This document shows positions 14,942 to 25,432 of a DNA stretch of 64,000 nt, piece after piece. The notes under the pieces were generated by a model that was not told where the DNA came from, made no database searches, and saw only the letters and a list, made by a program, of their open reading frames with translations. Position 1 is the stretch's first letter. Every line of letters begins with the position of its first letter. The DNA is from Pseudactinotalea suaedae (lineage in GTDB: Bacteria; Actinomycetota; Actinomycetes; Actinomycetales; Beutenbergiaceae). The stretch is from contig NZ_WNXY01000001.1 of NCBI RefSeq assembly GCF_009733815.1, forward strand, positions 620,001 to 684,000, given 5' to 3'. Both the position numbers and the translations under genes were made by a program.

Positions 14942-15205
14942 ATGTCCGGAACCGTTGCCGCCCCTGAAGGCATCACCGACCCGCCGATCGACAAGCTGCT
15001 CGAGTCGGTCGACTCCAAGTACGCCCTGGTGATCTGGTCCTCCAAGCGGGCCCGGCAGATCAACGCCTACTACGCGCAGCTCAACGAGGGCCTGCTCGAG
15101 TACGTGGGTCCGCTCGTCGAGACCGAGCCGCAGGAGAAGCCGCTGTCGATCGCGATGCGCGAGATCTCCTCCGGGCTGCTGACCGTCGAGCCCGAAGAGG
15201 ACTGA
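14942..15205 (+). CDS. rpoZ: RNA polymerase omega subunit
   Basis: An 87-residue omega subunit with [31 protein letters not shown], the conserved omega core (usually KYxLVxxxAKRARQI). It helps beta-prime fold and assembles into the core polymerase. The common Ala before the Lys-Arg is Ser here. Its position between gmk and coaBC is conserved across actinobacteria. Confidence 0.95.
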   Translation: MSGTVAAPEGITDPPIDKLLESVDSKYALVIWSSKRARQINAYYAQLNEGLLEYVGPLVETEPQEKPLSIAMREISSGLLTVEPEED

Positions 15206-15231
15206 GACCGAGCAGTCGGAGGGGGATCAGC

Positions 15232-16487
15232 GTGCGCGTCGTCCTCGGCGTCGCGGGCGGCATCGCCGCCTACAAGTCCGCCCTCCTGCTGCGCCTGCTG
15301 CGTGAAGCAGGCCACGAGGTCCGTGTCGTCCCGACGACGGCGGCCCTGGAGTTCGTGGGCGTCCCCACCTGGGAGGCCCTCTCCGGCCAGCCGGTGACCG
15401 CCTCGGTCTTCGACGGCACCGACACGGTCGAGCACGTCCGCATCGGCCGGCAGGCCGACCTGGTGATCGTCGCCCCGGCGACCGCCGACCTGATGGCCCG
15501 AGCCGCCGCGGGAATGGCGAACGACCTGCTGACCGCGACGCTGCTGACCGTCACGTGCCCGGTGCTGATGGCACCGGCGATGCATACCGAGATGTGGCAG
15601 CACCCGGCCACGGCCGCGAACGTCGCGACGCTGCGCGGTCGCGGCACGCACGTGATGGAGCCCGAGGTCGGCCGGCTCACCGGAGCCGACACCGGTCCTG
15701 GGCGGCTCCCGGAGCCCGAGGCGATCGCCGCCGCGGCCCTCGCCCTGGTCGAGCAGCCCGAGCGCACCGCCGACCTCGCCGGCCGCCGCGTCGTCGTGAG
15801 CGCCGGCGGCACCAGGGAACCGCTCGACCCGGTGCGCTTCCTGGGCAACCGCTCCTCGGGTCGGCAGGGCGTCGCGATCGCCGCCGAGGCCGCCGCGCGC
15901 GGCGCCGACGTGACGCTGGTCGCGGCGAACGTGGACGCGGCGTTGCTGCCCCCCGACGTCGAGATCGTCCCGGTCGAGAGCACCGCGGACCTGCAGGCCG
16001 CCATGCGCGAGCGCGCCGGCCGCGCGGACGTGCTGGTGATGGCAGCGGCCGTCGCCGACTACCGGCCCGCCACCGTCGCGGAGGCCAAGGTGAAGAAGTC
16101 GGGGGACGGCCTCGTCATCGACCTCGTCGAGAACCCCGACATCCTCGCCGGGCTCGCACGTGAGGCCCGCCCGGAGCAGGTGGTCGTCGGGTTCGCGGCC
16201 GAGACCGGCGACGCCGCCGGCTCCGTGCTCGAGCACGGCCGCGCCAAGGCTCGCCACAAGGGTGCTGACCTGCTCGCCGTCAACCAGGTCGGCAACGGGA
16301 GCGGCTTCGGGGACGTGCCCAACGCCGTCGTGATCCTCGACCGCCAGGGCGCGGTCGTCGGCGAGGTCGAGGGAACCAAGGCCGACGTCGCGCGCGGCCT
16401 GGTGGACGCCGTCGGGGCGCTGCTCGACACCCGGGCGGCGGTGGACGTGCCCAGCGAGCTGTCGGCGGGCGCGACTACGCTGCCCGG

Positions 16488-16491
<4 letters not shown>
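15232..16491 (+). CDS. coaBC: Phosphopantothenoylcysteine synthetase/decarboxylase
   Basis: A bifunctional 419-residue coenzyme A enzyme. The N-terminal flavin decarboxylase (CoaC) has [11 protein letters not shown] and [10 protein letters not shown], where the PAMHTxMW motif binds substrate. The C-terminal synthetase (CoaB) has [22 protein letters not shown] and [10 protein letters not shown]. It joins cysteine to 4'-phosphopantothenate with CTP and then decarboxylates the product. The GTG start has GGAGGGGGATCAGC before it. It overlaps metK. Confidence 0.96.
16476..16481 (+). promoter_or_regulatory. -10 box for leaderless metK (TACGCT)
   Basis: TACGCT lies exactly 6 nt before the GTG start of metK at 16488 and there is no Shine-Dalgarno. 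This is the geometry expected for a leaderless mRNA. The box is inside the end of coaBC. Confidence 0.55.
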
Positions 16492-17693
<1,202 letters not shown>

Positions 17694-17703
17694 CAGAGCG
17701 CCG

Positions 17704-19722
17704 GTGGCCGAACAACCCAGCCTCCTCGACCCGCGCTCGGAGCCGACGCGGGTCAGCACGTGGGCGAGCGTCGCGCAGGTGCTGGTCGACGTGCCGCTGC
17801 CGCACCTGGACAGGCCGTTCGACTACGGCATCCCCGAGAGCCTCGAGGACCAGGTGCGGGTGGGGGTGCGGGTCAAGGTCCGCTTCGCCGGCCGGGAACG
17901 CGACGGCTGGGTGATCGGCCGTACCGCTGCGAGCACCCACCACGGTGATTTGGCGCCTGTTCGCCGCGTGGTCTCGACGGTGCCGGTGCTGGCCCCGGAG
18001 GTGCTGCGCCTGGCGCGCTCGGTGGCGCAGACCTACGCCGGGACCACGACCGACGTGCTCAGGCTGGCCATCCCGCCCCGGCACGCGAGCGCCGAGGCAG
18101 CCGTGCTGGCTGCGGAGCCCGAGGAACGGACCGAGCTGCACGAGGGGCTGTTCGCTGAGAGCGAACACGGCGGTGCGTGGGACGCCTATCCCGGAGGACC
18201 GGCGTTTCTGCGGCGCCTGGCGACCGGGTCGTCGCCGCGAGCTGTCTGGTCGGCGTTGCCGGCACCCGAGGGTGGGCCGCAGTGGCCGGAGGCGATCGTG
18301 GCCGCGGTGCGCGCGGTGCGCTCATCCGGCCGCGGCGCGCTGGTGATCGTGCCGGACGCGCGCGACGTGGTGCTCATGGAGCAGGCGCTGCTGGACGCCG
18401 AGGTGGACCACGTGGTGCTGACCGCCGAGCAGGGTCGCTCGGCGCGCTACCGGCGGTTCCTGCTCGCGCTGCTCGGACGGGTGGGCGTGGTGGTCGGGAC
18501 GCGCTCGGCGGCGCTGACGCCGGTCCGGAATCTCGGGCTGGTGGTCTGCTGGGACGAGGGCGACGACCTGTACGCCGAGCCCAGGGCGCCCTACCCGCAC
18601 GCCCGCGAGGTGCTGGTGATGCGGGCGGAGCAGCAGGGGGCTGCGGCGCTGCTGGGTGGCTACGCCCGCACGCCCGCGGCCGAGCAGCTGGTCTCCGACG
18701 GCTGGGCGCGCTCGCTGGTCGCTCCCCGGGACCAGGTACGGACGCGGACGCCGCGGGTGGTGGTGCCCTCCGACGTCGACCTGGCCCGCGAGGGCGACGC
18801 GGCGGCGGCACGGTTCCCGCGCCCGGCCTGGGAGCTGGTGCGGCGTGCACTCGTCTCGGGGCCGGTGCTCGTGCAGGTGCCACGGGCGGGCTACCTCCCG
18901 GTCGTCGCGTGCGCGCGGTGCCGGACGCCCGCGCGGTGCGCCCACTGCCACGGGCCGTTGGGGCTGCCGTCGGGTGATGCGCCGCCCTCGTGCCGGTGGT
19001 GCGGCCGGCGTGCGAACGGCTGGCACTGCCAGGAGTGCGGCGCCGACCGGGTCCGAGCGGTCCGGTTCGGGTCGGGCCGGACCGCCGAAGAGCTGGGGCG
19101 CGCGTTCCCTGGCACGCCCGTGACCTCCTCCGGAAGGGACGGCGGCGTCGTCGACGCGGTCGACGGCAAGCCGCGTCTGGTGGTCTCGACGCCGGGCGCC
19201 GAGCCCATCGCGGAGGGCGGGTATGCCGCGGCGGTGCTGCTGGACGGCGCGGTGATGGCTGCACGCGAGGATCTCGACGCCTCCGTGGAGGCGCTGCGGC
19301 GCTGGTTCAACGCGGCCGCGCTGGTGCGCCCCGACGGCGAGGTGATGCTGCTCGGACAGCCACCCGCCGCCCCCGCGCAGGCACTGCTGCGGTGGGACCC
19401 GGTCGGGTACGCCCAGCGCGAGCTGGGCGAGCGTGCGGAGCTGAGGTTCCCGCCGTCGGCGAGGCTGGCGAGCATCACGGGGGAGTGGGCGGCGGTGCGC
19501 GGCCTGCTGCAGCGCGCCGAGCTGCCGACCGCGGCCGAGGTCCTGGGCCCCCAGCCGGTGCTCGGCGAGGACGGTGAGGAGCGCGCCCACGCCATCGTGC
19601 GGGTGCCGCGCGCCGACGCCGCGGCCCTGTCCGCCGCCCTCAAGGCTGCCGCTGCCGTGGGCAGCGCACGCAAGGACCCCGCCGCCCGCACCCAGATCGA
19701 TCCCTCCGCCCTCACCCCCTGA
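17704..19722 (+). CDS. priA: Primosomal protein PriA, actinobacterial form without helicase motifs
   Basis: The GTG start gives 672 residues. The N-terminal 3'-OH DNA-binding region (VLVDVPLPHLDRPFDYGIPE...VRVGVRVKVRFAGR) and zinc-binding cysteines (CARCRTPARCAHC, CRWCG, WHCQECG at about 400-440) are present. No Walker A GxGKT occurs where it should, near RAVRSSGRGALVIVPDA, and the DEAH position reads CWDEGDD. Actinobacterial PriA proteins are known for such loss, so the protein probably binds restart forks without unwinding. Its TGA stop is followed directly by a repeat array. Confidence 0.92.
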   Translation: MAEQPSLLDPRSEPTRVSTWASVAQVLVDVPLPHLDRPFDYGIPESLEDQVRVGVRVKVRFAGRERDGWVIGRTAASTHHGDLAPVRRVVSTVPVLAPEVLRLARSVAQTYAGTTTDVLRLAIPPRHASAEAAVLAAEPEERTELHEGLFAESEHGGAWDAYPGGPAFLRRLATGSSPRAVWSALPAPEGGPQWPEAIVAAVRAVRSSGRGALVIVPDARDVVLMEQALLDAEVDHVVLTAEQGRSARYRRFLLALLGRVGVVVGTRSAALTPVRNLGLVVCWDEGDDLYAEPRAPYPHAREVLVMRAEQQGAAALLGGYARTPAAEQLVSDGWARSLVAPRDQVRTRTPRVVVPSDVDLAREGDAAAARFPRPAWELVRRALVSGPVLVQVPRAGYLPVVACARCRTPARCAHCHGPLGLPSGDAPPSCRWCGRRANGWHCQECGADRVRAVRFGSGRTAEELGRAFPGTPVTSSGRDGGVVDAVDGKPRLVVSTPGAEPIAEGGYAAAVLLDGAVMAAREDLDASVEALRRWFNAAALVRPDGEVMLLGQPPAAPAQALLRWDPVGYAQRELGERAELRFPPSARLASITGEWAAVRGLLQRAELPTAAEVLGPQPVLGEDGEERAHAIVRVPRADAAALSAALKAAAAVGSARKDPAARTQIDPSALTP

Positions 19723-19726
19723 CCGC

Positions 19727-19855
19727 TTTCAACACGATTCCGTCCACCTCCCGGTTTCAACACGATTCCGTCCACCTCCCGGTTTCAACACGATTCCGTC
19801 CACCTCCCGGTTTCAACACGATTCCGTCCACCTCCCGGTTTCAACACGATTCCGG
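19727..19855 (+). repeat. Left array of the 28-nt tandem repeat (4 full copies plus a partial)
   Basis: Copies begin at 19727, 19755, 19783, 19811 and (truncated) 19839. Each starts TTTCAACACGATTCCGTCC and ends ACCTCCCGG. Copies are essentially identical with no variable spacers. The array starts 4 nt after the priA stop (TGA CCGC). Confidence 0.95.
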
Positions 19856-19956
19856 ACGCTCGCTCGTCGTCCACAGGTACTGCCTGATGCACATGTATCC
19901 ACAGCAGGGGTGACCCGCCCGAGCGAAGAACACGCGACCTCGCGTGGGATCGTCGG

Positions 19957-20847
19957 ATGGAGATCCGTCGACTCATGTCTGTTGCTGCCGACACCCACGG
20001 CGTCATCACCGCCGAGATGGCCACTCGGGCGGGGGTGTCCCGGAGTCGGTTCGGTCGGCTGCGACGGGCTGGGCGGCTCCAGCATGTGTGCGGTGTTGGC
20101 TACGTTCTCGGCACGCGTGCGCCAACCGTCCGGCAGCGGGCCGTCGCGGCTCGGCTGACGTGGCCGGACTCGATCGTCTGCTTTCGCACCGCAGCAGTCC
20201 TCCATGGCATGCCGATCGTCGACGACGGCGCGACCCATGTCCTCGTTCCGGACGGGCGCCGCTCGATGAAGGGCCTGGTGGCGCACCACTGGAGCATCCG
20301 CCCGGTACAGGTCGACGACCACGGGACGTGGGCGGTCACGGACCGGCTCACCACGCTTGCCGATGTGCTGGGACGACTTCCGAACACGGAGGCCTGGGGA
20401 CGTTTTGCCTGGCTGGTGACGCGCGACCTCATCACCTCCACCGAGCTGCGGGCGCAGCTCGCCGAGCGGACGCATCTCTACGGTGTCGTGCGCTTGCGCG
20501 CGATGGCGGCGGCACTCGACCGCGGCGCCGTGAGCCTGGCCGAGGTCGAGCTGCACGACCTCCTGAGGAAACGCGGCTTCACCGGGTGGCTCGGAAACGC
20601 CAAGATCTTCCGACGCAACCGCATCGTCGCGAGAGCAGACATCCTCTTCGTGGAGTCTCGCGTGATCATCGAGTACGACGGTCGCCTGGCCCATCCCCAG
20701 ACGCGCTCGGCCGAGGACCGGCGTCGTGACCGGCTGCTGCGCAGCCTCGGCTACCACGTCATCCACGTGCGGTGGGAACGGCTGATGTTCACGCCCCAGG
20801 CGCTGCTCGCCGAGCTCGAGGCGGCGCTTCTCAGCCGAGCCGCGTGA
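19957..20847 (+). CDS. AbiEi-like winged-helix / DUF559 (PD-(D/E)XK-type) protein
   Basis: A 296-residue protein. Residues 1-50 look like the winged-helix found at the N-terminus of AbiEi-family antitoxins (GVITAEMATRAGVSRSRFGRLRRAGRL). Residues about 190-280 match DUF559/Vsr-like nuclease folds, with E196/E198, D228 in RADILF and E239 in IIEYDG as the likely metal-binding set. No partner toxin or methylase gene is adjacent. The ATG has only a weak upstream purine stretch. The gene lies between inverted repeat arrays and has slightly lower GC than its neighbours, so it may be an acquired element. Its activity is not known. Confidence 0.75.
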   Translation: MEIRRLMSVAADTHGVITAEMATRAGVSRSRFGRLRRAGRLQHVCGVGYVLGTRAPTVRQRAVAARLTWPDSIVCFRTAAVLHGMPIVDDGATHVLVPDGRRSMKGLVAHHWSIRPVQVDDHGTWAVTDRLTTLADVLGRLPNTEAWGRFAWLVTRDLITSTELRAQLAERTHLYGVVRLRAMAAALDRGAVSLAEVELHDLLRKRGFTGWLGNAKIFRRNRIVARADILFVESRVIIEYDGRLAHPQTRSAEDRRRDRLLRSLGYHVIHVRWERLMFTPQALLAELEAALLSRAA

Positions 20848-20864
20848 GCACCGCGCAGGGATCG

Positions 20865-20960
20865 CGTCGAAACCGGACCGTGGACAGAACCGTGTTGAAA
20901 CCGGGAGGTGGACGGAATCGTGTTGAAACCGGTGGGTGGACGGAATCGTGTTGAAACCGG
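20865..20960 (-). repeat. Right array of the 28-nt repeat, inverted relative to the left array
   Basis: Two good copies and one degenerate copy read on the minus strand with the same TTTCAACACG...GTCCACC core. Two copies end ATTCCGTCCACC and one ends GTTCTGTCCACG, with a further remnant beginning TTTCGACGCGATCC. The array begins directly at the stop codon of the GH42 gene (TGA CCGG). Confidence 0.9.
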
Positions 20961-22949
20961 TCAGGTGCGGAAGCCGGCGGAGGTGCGGAGCAGGGTCGTG
21001 GGGGAGGAGTCGGGGTCGAGCCGCTGGATCTCCACCGTGGTGGCGGCGTGGTCGAGCAGGAAGCGGATGTGGCCGCGCTCGCCGATCCGGTCGACCACCT
21101 CGAGATCGGGATCGTCCGGGTGCGGCCCCACGAGGTCGTGGCGCTCCAGCACCTGGCGCACGATCCGGTCCAGCCCAGCGGCTCCGAGATCGGTGCCGAT
21201 GTACCAGGCCTCGCCCAGGCCCACCCGGTGGCGCGTGACGGCGGCGCGGCCGGCGTAGAAGTCGTCGTCGTAGGTACCCACGACCTCGGCGCCCTCCGGC
21301 ACCAGTACCTCGAACACGAGCGAGGCGGGTGCGGTGAGCCGTTCGGTCTGGAGCTCGAGGGTGACCGAGTTGTCCTCACCCGGTCCCGCGGAGTCGGTCT
21401 CCTCGACGCGGACGCCGAACACGTCGCCGAACGGTCCCGGCGCATCCATGAGGAAGGCGCGCGCGCTCTCGTCGGCCCTGCCCGCCCAGAACGAGGTCAG
21501 CACCGTCCCGCCACGCTCGACGACGGCGCGGAGCCGGTCGGCGATGTCGCCCTTGACCACGTGCAGGGCGGGTGCGAGCACCACGTCGTAGTCGCTCAGG
21601 TCCGCGGTGCACGGGACCACGTCGACGGCGGCGTTCGCACGCCACAACGCGCCGTAGTAGCCCAGCACCACCGCCAGATAGCTGACATGCCGGTTGAAGC
21701 CATCGGTCATCTCGGTGGTCCACCAGGAGTCCCAGTCGAAGATCACCGCGGTCCTGGCCGGGGTCCGGGCGCCCAGCACCGCATCTCCGAGGTCGGTCAG
21801 CTGGGCACCGAGCTCGGCGATCTCGCGGAACGCCCTCGTGTCGGTGCGGCCCGCGTGGTCCAGCACCGCGCCGTGGTACTTCTCGCACGCCCCCTGCGAC
21901 TGCCGCATCTGGAAGTACAGCACCGCGTCGGCACCGTGCGCGACCGCCTGCCACGACCACAGCCCGAGCACGCCGGGCCGCTTCACCGAGTTGACGTCGC
22001 GACTCGCGGTGATCGTGGGGGTCTGCTCCATGACCCAGAACGGAGACCCACCCCTGAGGCCACGCATCAGGGCGTGGCTGAACGCCATCCGGACCTCCTG
22101 ACGCCGCCCCGGCGGGTAGTTGTCCCAGGTCGCGAGGTCCAGGTGCGGGGCCCACCGGTGGTAGTCGATGGGCCGGAACGGGCCCATGAAGTTCGTCGTG
22201 ACCGGCGTCGTGGCGTCGTGGCGGCGGATCTGCTCCTTCTCCGCCACGAAGTTGGCCAGCAGCGCGTCCGACATGAACCGCCGGTAGTCGAGCGTGATGC
22301 CCTGGAAGGCGGTGTGGTTGGGCCCGCGCCAGTGCTCGCTGAGCGCGTTGGGCGGCACGATCTGCTCCCAGGCGGTGAACAGGTGCGACCAGAACATGGT
22401 GTTCCACGCCTGGTTCAGGGCGTCGAGGGTGCCGTACCGCGTACGCAGCCAGACCCGGAACGCCGCCGCGCAGCTCTCGCAGTAGCAGGAGCCGTCCGGA
22501 CCGCCGTACTCGTTGGCCACGTGCCAGGCGATCAGCCCAGGCGTCCCCGCGTAACGGGCCGCGATCCGTTCGGCGATCGCGGCGGAGAACCGCTGGTACG
22601 CCGGCGCGCTCGGGCAGTGGTTGTGCCGCTGCCCGTAGCTGTGCCGTCTGCCCTCGAAGTCGGTCCGGTTGACCTCCGGGTACTCGTGGGAGAGCCAGGG
22701 CGGCATCGCGCCGGTCGGCGTGGCGAGCACGATCGAGCGGCCACCCGCGACGGCGCGCTCGACGATGGCGTCCAGCGTCGTGAAGTCGTAGCTGTCCTCG
22801 GCGGGCTGCACGTGCGCCCAGCCGAACACCCCGACGGTGAGGGTGTCGATCGCCGCGAGGTCGAAGGCCGCGTAGTCCTCCTCCCAGACCTCGCGGGGCC
22901 ACTGCTCGGGGTTGTAGTCGCCGCCGTAGCGGATCCTCGGCGTGGTCAC
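20961..22949 (-). CDS. GH42-family beta-galactosidase
   Basis: A 662-residue GH42 enzyme. The N-terminus RIRYGGDYNPEQWP, the acid/base Glu in WHVANEYGG and the nucleophile Glu in FWVMEQTP are all present. CYCESC provides zinc-site cysteines typical of the family. A C-terminal trimerisation-like domain and beta domain follow. No signal peptide is present, so it works in the cytoplasm on imported galactosides. The GTG at 22949 overlaps the stop of the DUF624 gene (GTGA). It is the last gene of the GH3-to-GH42 operon. Confidence 0.93.
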   Translation of the reverse strand: MTTPRIRYGGDYNPEQWPREVWEEDYAAFDLAAIDTLTVGVFGWAHVQPAEDSYDFTTLDAIVERAVAGGRSIVLATPTGAMPPWLSHEYPEVNRTDFEGRRHSYGQRHNHCPSAPAYQRFSAAIAERIAARYAGTPGLIAWHVANEYGGPDGSCYCESCAAAFRVWLRTRYGTLDALNQAWNTMFWSHLFTAWEQIVPPNALSEHWRGPNHTAFQGITLDYRRFMSDALLANFVAEKEQIRRHDATTPVTTNFMGPFRPIDYHRWAPHLDLATWDNYPPGRRQEVRMAFSHALMRGLRGGSPFWVMEQTPTITASRDVNSVKRPGVLGLWSWQAVAHGADAVLYFQMRQSQGACEKYHGAVLDHAGRTDTRAFREIAELGAQLTDLGDAVLGARTPARTAVIFDWDSWWTTEMTDGFNRHVSYLAVVLGYYGALWRANAAVDVVPCTADLSDYDVVLAPALHVVKGDIADRLRAVVERGGTVLTSFWAGRADESARAFLMDAPGPFGDVFGVRVEETDSAGPGEDNSVTLELQTERLTAPASLVFEVLVPEGAEVVGTYDDDFYAGRAAVTRHRVGLGEAWYIGTDLGAAGLDRIVRQVLERHDLVGPHPDDPDLEVVDRIGERGHIRFLLDHAATTVEIQRLDPDSSPTTLLRTSAGFRT

Positions 22950-23662
22950 GGAGCCGATGCCTGCCCTTCGAGGGTGAACTGGTCGCGGACGAGATCGATG
23001 ACCGGGCGCTCGTGGTGCAGCAGCCACCGAGCCAGAACCCCGACGAGGGCGAGCAGCGCCGCCTCGTTCGTGATCCAGACCAGCCCGACGGCGCAGATCA
23101 CCATGGCCAGGAGCGCCACCGTGGCCCGGGGTACTCGGAAGAGTGTGAAGGCGGCAAGCCGCCACAGGTCACGGGTGCGGAAGGCGAACATGGTCGCCAG
23201 CACCGTGACGCGGATGCCGATCAGGGTCGTGACCCCGGCGATGCCCAGCAACAACCAGGCGTATCCCGGACCGATGCCCGCGCCGCCGATGTTGACCACG
23301 GTGACGGACACGATCCCGACGACCACGAGCCCGGGTGCCACCGCGCGCAGCACGTCGACCGCGTTCCGGCGCCAGCCCCTCCAGAAGGCGGACCAGGGCT
23401 CGGGGTGAACGGTGCGTGCCTCGTCACGCCAGGCGGCCAACGCAGCCGAGAGCGCGGCAGCAACCGACCCGGTGAGCAGCACGATCAGCAGGACGGCCAG
23501 GCCCTCCCACGGCAGCAGGAGCGCACCTGCTGCCGCGGGAAGGCTGGCGAGCACACATCCGAGGCTGATCGCGGCGTACCGGTGCAGCACCACGCTCGCT
23601 CGACCGAGGGGCCCTCGGCCGAGCTCGCCGGGCAACGGTTCGGCGCTCGTCACGGACGTCAT
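22946..23662 (-). CDS. DUF624 (YesL-type) membrane protein
   Basis: A 238-residue protein with about five or six hydrophobic segments and the FRTRDLWRLAAFTLFRVPRAT stretch seen in DUF624/YesL proteins. These accompany ABC importers for complex saccharides in many Gram-positive bacteria. Their function is unproven. It lies between the solute-binding protein gene (21 nt spacing) and the GH42 gene (4-nt overlap), so it belongs to the operon. Confidence 0.8.
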   Translation of the reverse strand: MTSVTSAEPLPGELGRGPLGRASVVLHRYAAISLGCVLASLPAAAGALLLPWEGLAVLLIVLLTGSVAAALSAALAAWRDEARTVHPEPWSAFWRGWRRNAVDVLRAVAPGLVVVGIVSVTVVNIGGAGIGPGYAWLLLGIAGVTTLIGIRVTVLATMFAFRTRDLWRLAAFTLFRVPRATVALLAMVICAVGLVWITNEAALLALVGVLARWLLHHERPVIDLVRDQFTLEGQASAP

Positions 23663-23683
23663 GCTGTCACGCTCCGCGATCGG

Positions 23684-25369
23684 TCACGCCTCGCGCAGCG
23701 AGTTGTTGAACTTCTCGAGGTAGCCGGACATGCCAGCGGACTCCAGCTCGCCGACGTAGGAGTCCCAGTCGTCGAAGGAACGCTGCCCGAGGATGAAGGC
23801 GGCCGTCGCCTGGTAGCAGGCATCCTTGAGCGCGGTCTGCTGCAGCGCCACCTGCTCCTGGTCGAGCTCGTTCAGCAGGAAGCCGGGGCCGAGATCCACG
23901 GGGTCCTTCTCGTTCATCTTGGCCCGGAACTCCACCACCTCCTCGCGCAGCATCGAGTCGAGGAGATCCTGCGTGGAACCGTGCGCCGGCATGAAGACAC
24001 CGTTGTGGTAGCCGTAGTCGGTGTTGAGCATCTGAGGTGCTCCTGGGTTGAGACCGTTGATGTCGATGTCGGGCATCAGCTCACGGGTACCGTCGGCGGC
24101 ACGGGTGAAGGTCTCGCCCTCGACACCCCACTTCGCGAACTCCAGGCCCTCGTCGGAGAAGTACAACCAGTCCAGGAACTGCAGCATCGCGACGAAGTCC
24201 TCGCGATCCAGCGCGGTCGAGGAGAGCGCGATACCGGACTCGAACCGCGTGTTGTCGACGAAGTTCCCCGCGGGGCCGGCCGGGACGATGATCTGGCGGA
24301 GCGCAGCATCGCTGTTCCCGGCCTGGACCAGGTTGTCCCGGTAGGTCAGGATCTCCTGGTCGTTCGACCCGATCACCGCCGAGCGCCCGTTGGTGAGCTT
24401 CTGGATGGCCGCGTCGTCATCCTGCGTGATCGACTCGGGATCCATCAGCCCCTCCTGCACGAGGCTGGCGTAGAACTCCAGCAGCTGCCGGTAGCCGTCC
24501 ATCGCTCCCGTGAACTCGTAGGCGCTGCCGTTCCACACGGTGCCGTCCCCGAACCCCCATCCGGCGCGGACGCCGAAGTTCGGTGCCGAGGCGTTGAGAC
24601 TGGCCTCCATCGGGCCGCCGGAGTTCCAGCGGTCGGAGAGCACGTAGTCGAGGTCGGGGGAGGCGGCCTTGACCTCGCGCATCTGGTCGCGGAACTCGTC
24701 GAAGGTCGCGGGGTCGGAGTCCAGGCCGGCGGCCTGCCAGAGGTCTTCCCGGATGGCGAACGTGTAGGTCGGCTTGGCGCTCTCCTGGAGCCCGGGCAGC
24801 ACGTAGTACTCGCCGTCGATCTGGCGCGTGCGGTCGAGGTCGGCCTGCAGGCCCCACGCCTCCACCTTGGCCCGGAAGTTGGGCATGTGCTCGATGTACT
24901 TCGAGACCGGCAGCAGCGCGCCGCTGGGCACGAACTGGTCCAGCGTCCCGGCGTACGCCTGCGTGATGACCGTGGGCGCATCCCCTGCCGCGATCAGCAG
25001 GCTGCGGCGGTCCTCGAAGTCCGAGAGCGGGACCGAGGTGAAGTCGAACGTGACGTTGTTGGTCTCGTCGACGTGCGTGAAGAAGGACCAGTCGTCCTTG
25101 AGCGGGTAGTTCGGGTGGTCGCGGTAGAGCATGTTGAACGTCAGCGGCGTCGTCGCGACGAAGGTCGTGCCGACGTCGTAGTCCTCCATCGCGCCGACCA
25201 TCTTGTCGCTGAGGTCGACGTCCTCGTCCCCACCGCCGCCACCGCCGCCGCCTCCGACGTCGCCGGTGTCGCAGGCAGCGAGGGTGAGGCCGAACGGGAC
25301 TGCTGCGGCGGTGATCAGGGCGCCGCGCAGCACGTTGCGGCGGCTGAGGGTGTTGCGGGTGTCGCTCAT
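23684..25369 (-). CDS. Extracellular solute-binding lipoprotein of a saccharide ABC importer (LplA/YtcQ type)
   Basis: A 561-residue binding protein. The N-terminus has twin arginines (SRRNVLRG), a hydrophobic stretch and a lipobox LAAC, followed by a poly-Gly linker (nine glycines). This points to Tat export and lipid anchoring. The length and organisation match the LplA/YtcQ group that serves large oligosaccharides. AAGGAGT lies 8 nt before the ATG. It delivers sugars to the two permeases encoded upstream. Confidence 0.88.
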   Translation of the reverse strand: MSDTRNTLSRRNVLRGALITAAAVPFGLTLAACDTGDVGGGGGGGGGDEDVDLSDKMVGAMEDYDVGTTFVATTPLTFNMLYRDHPNYPLKDDWSFFTHVDETNNVTFDFTSVPLSDFEDRRSLLIAAGDAPTVITQAYAGTLDQFVPSGALLPVSKYIEHMPNFRAKVEAWGLQADLDRTRQIDGEYYVLPGLQESAKPTYTFAIREDLWQAAGLDSDPATFDEFRDQMREVKAASPDLDYVLSDRWNSGGPMEASLNASAPNFGVRAGWGFGDGTVWNGSAYEFTGAMDGYRQLLEFYASLVQEGLMDPESITQDDDAAIQKLTNGRSAVIGSNDQEILTYRDNLVQAGNSDAALRQIIVPAGPAGNFVDNTRFESGIALSSTALDREDFVAMLQFLDWLYFSDEGLEFAKWGVEGETFTRAADGTRELMPDIDINGLNPGAPQMLNTDYGYHNGVFMPAHGSTQDLLDSMLREEVVEFRAKMNEKDPVDLGPGFLLNELDQEQVALQQTALKDACYQATAAFILGQRSFDDWDSYVGELESAGMSGYLEKFNNSLREA

Positions 25370-25432
25370 GAGGGTTACTCCTTGCGTCGTTGCGGGGGCG
25401 AGCGGGTGGTCTGGGGTGCGAGTCAGGTCGGG

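Noticed and set aside
19727-19855. CRISPR-like array
   Set aside because: The 28-nt units are contiguous with no unique spacers between them and no cas genes nearby.
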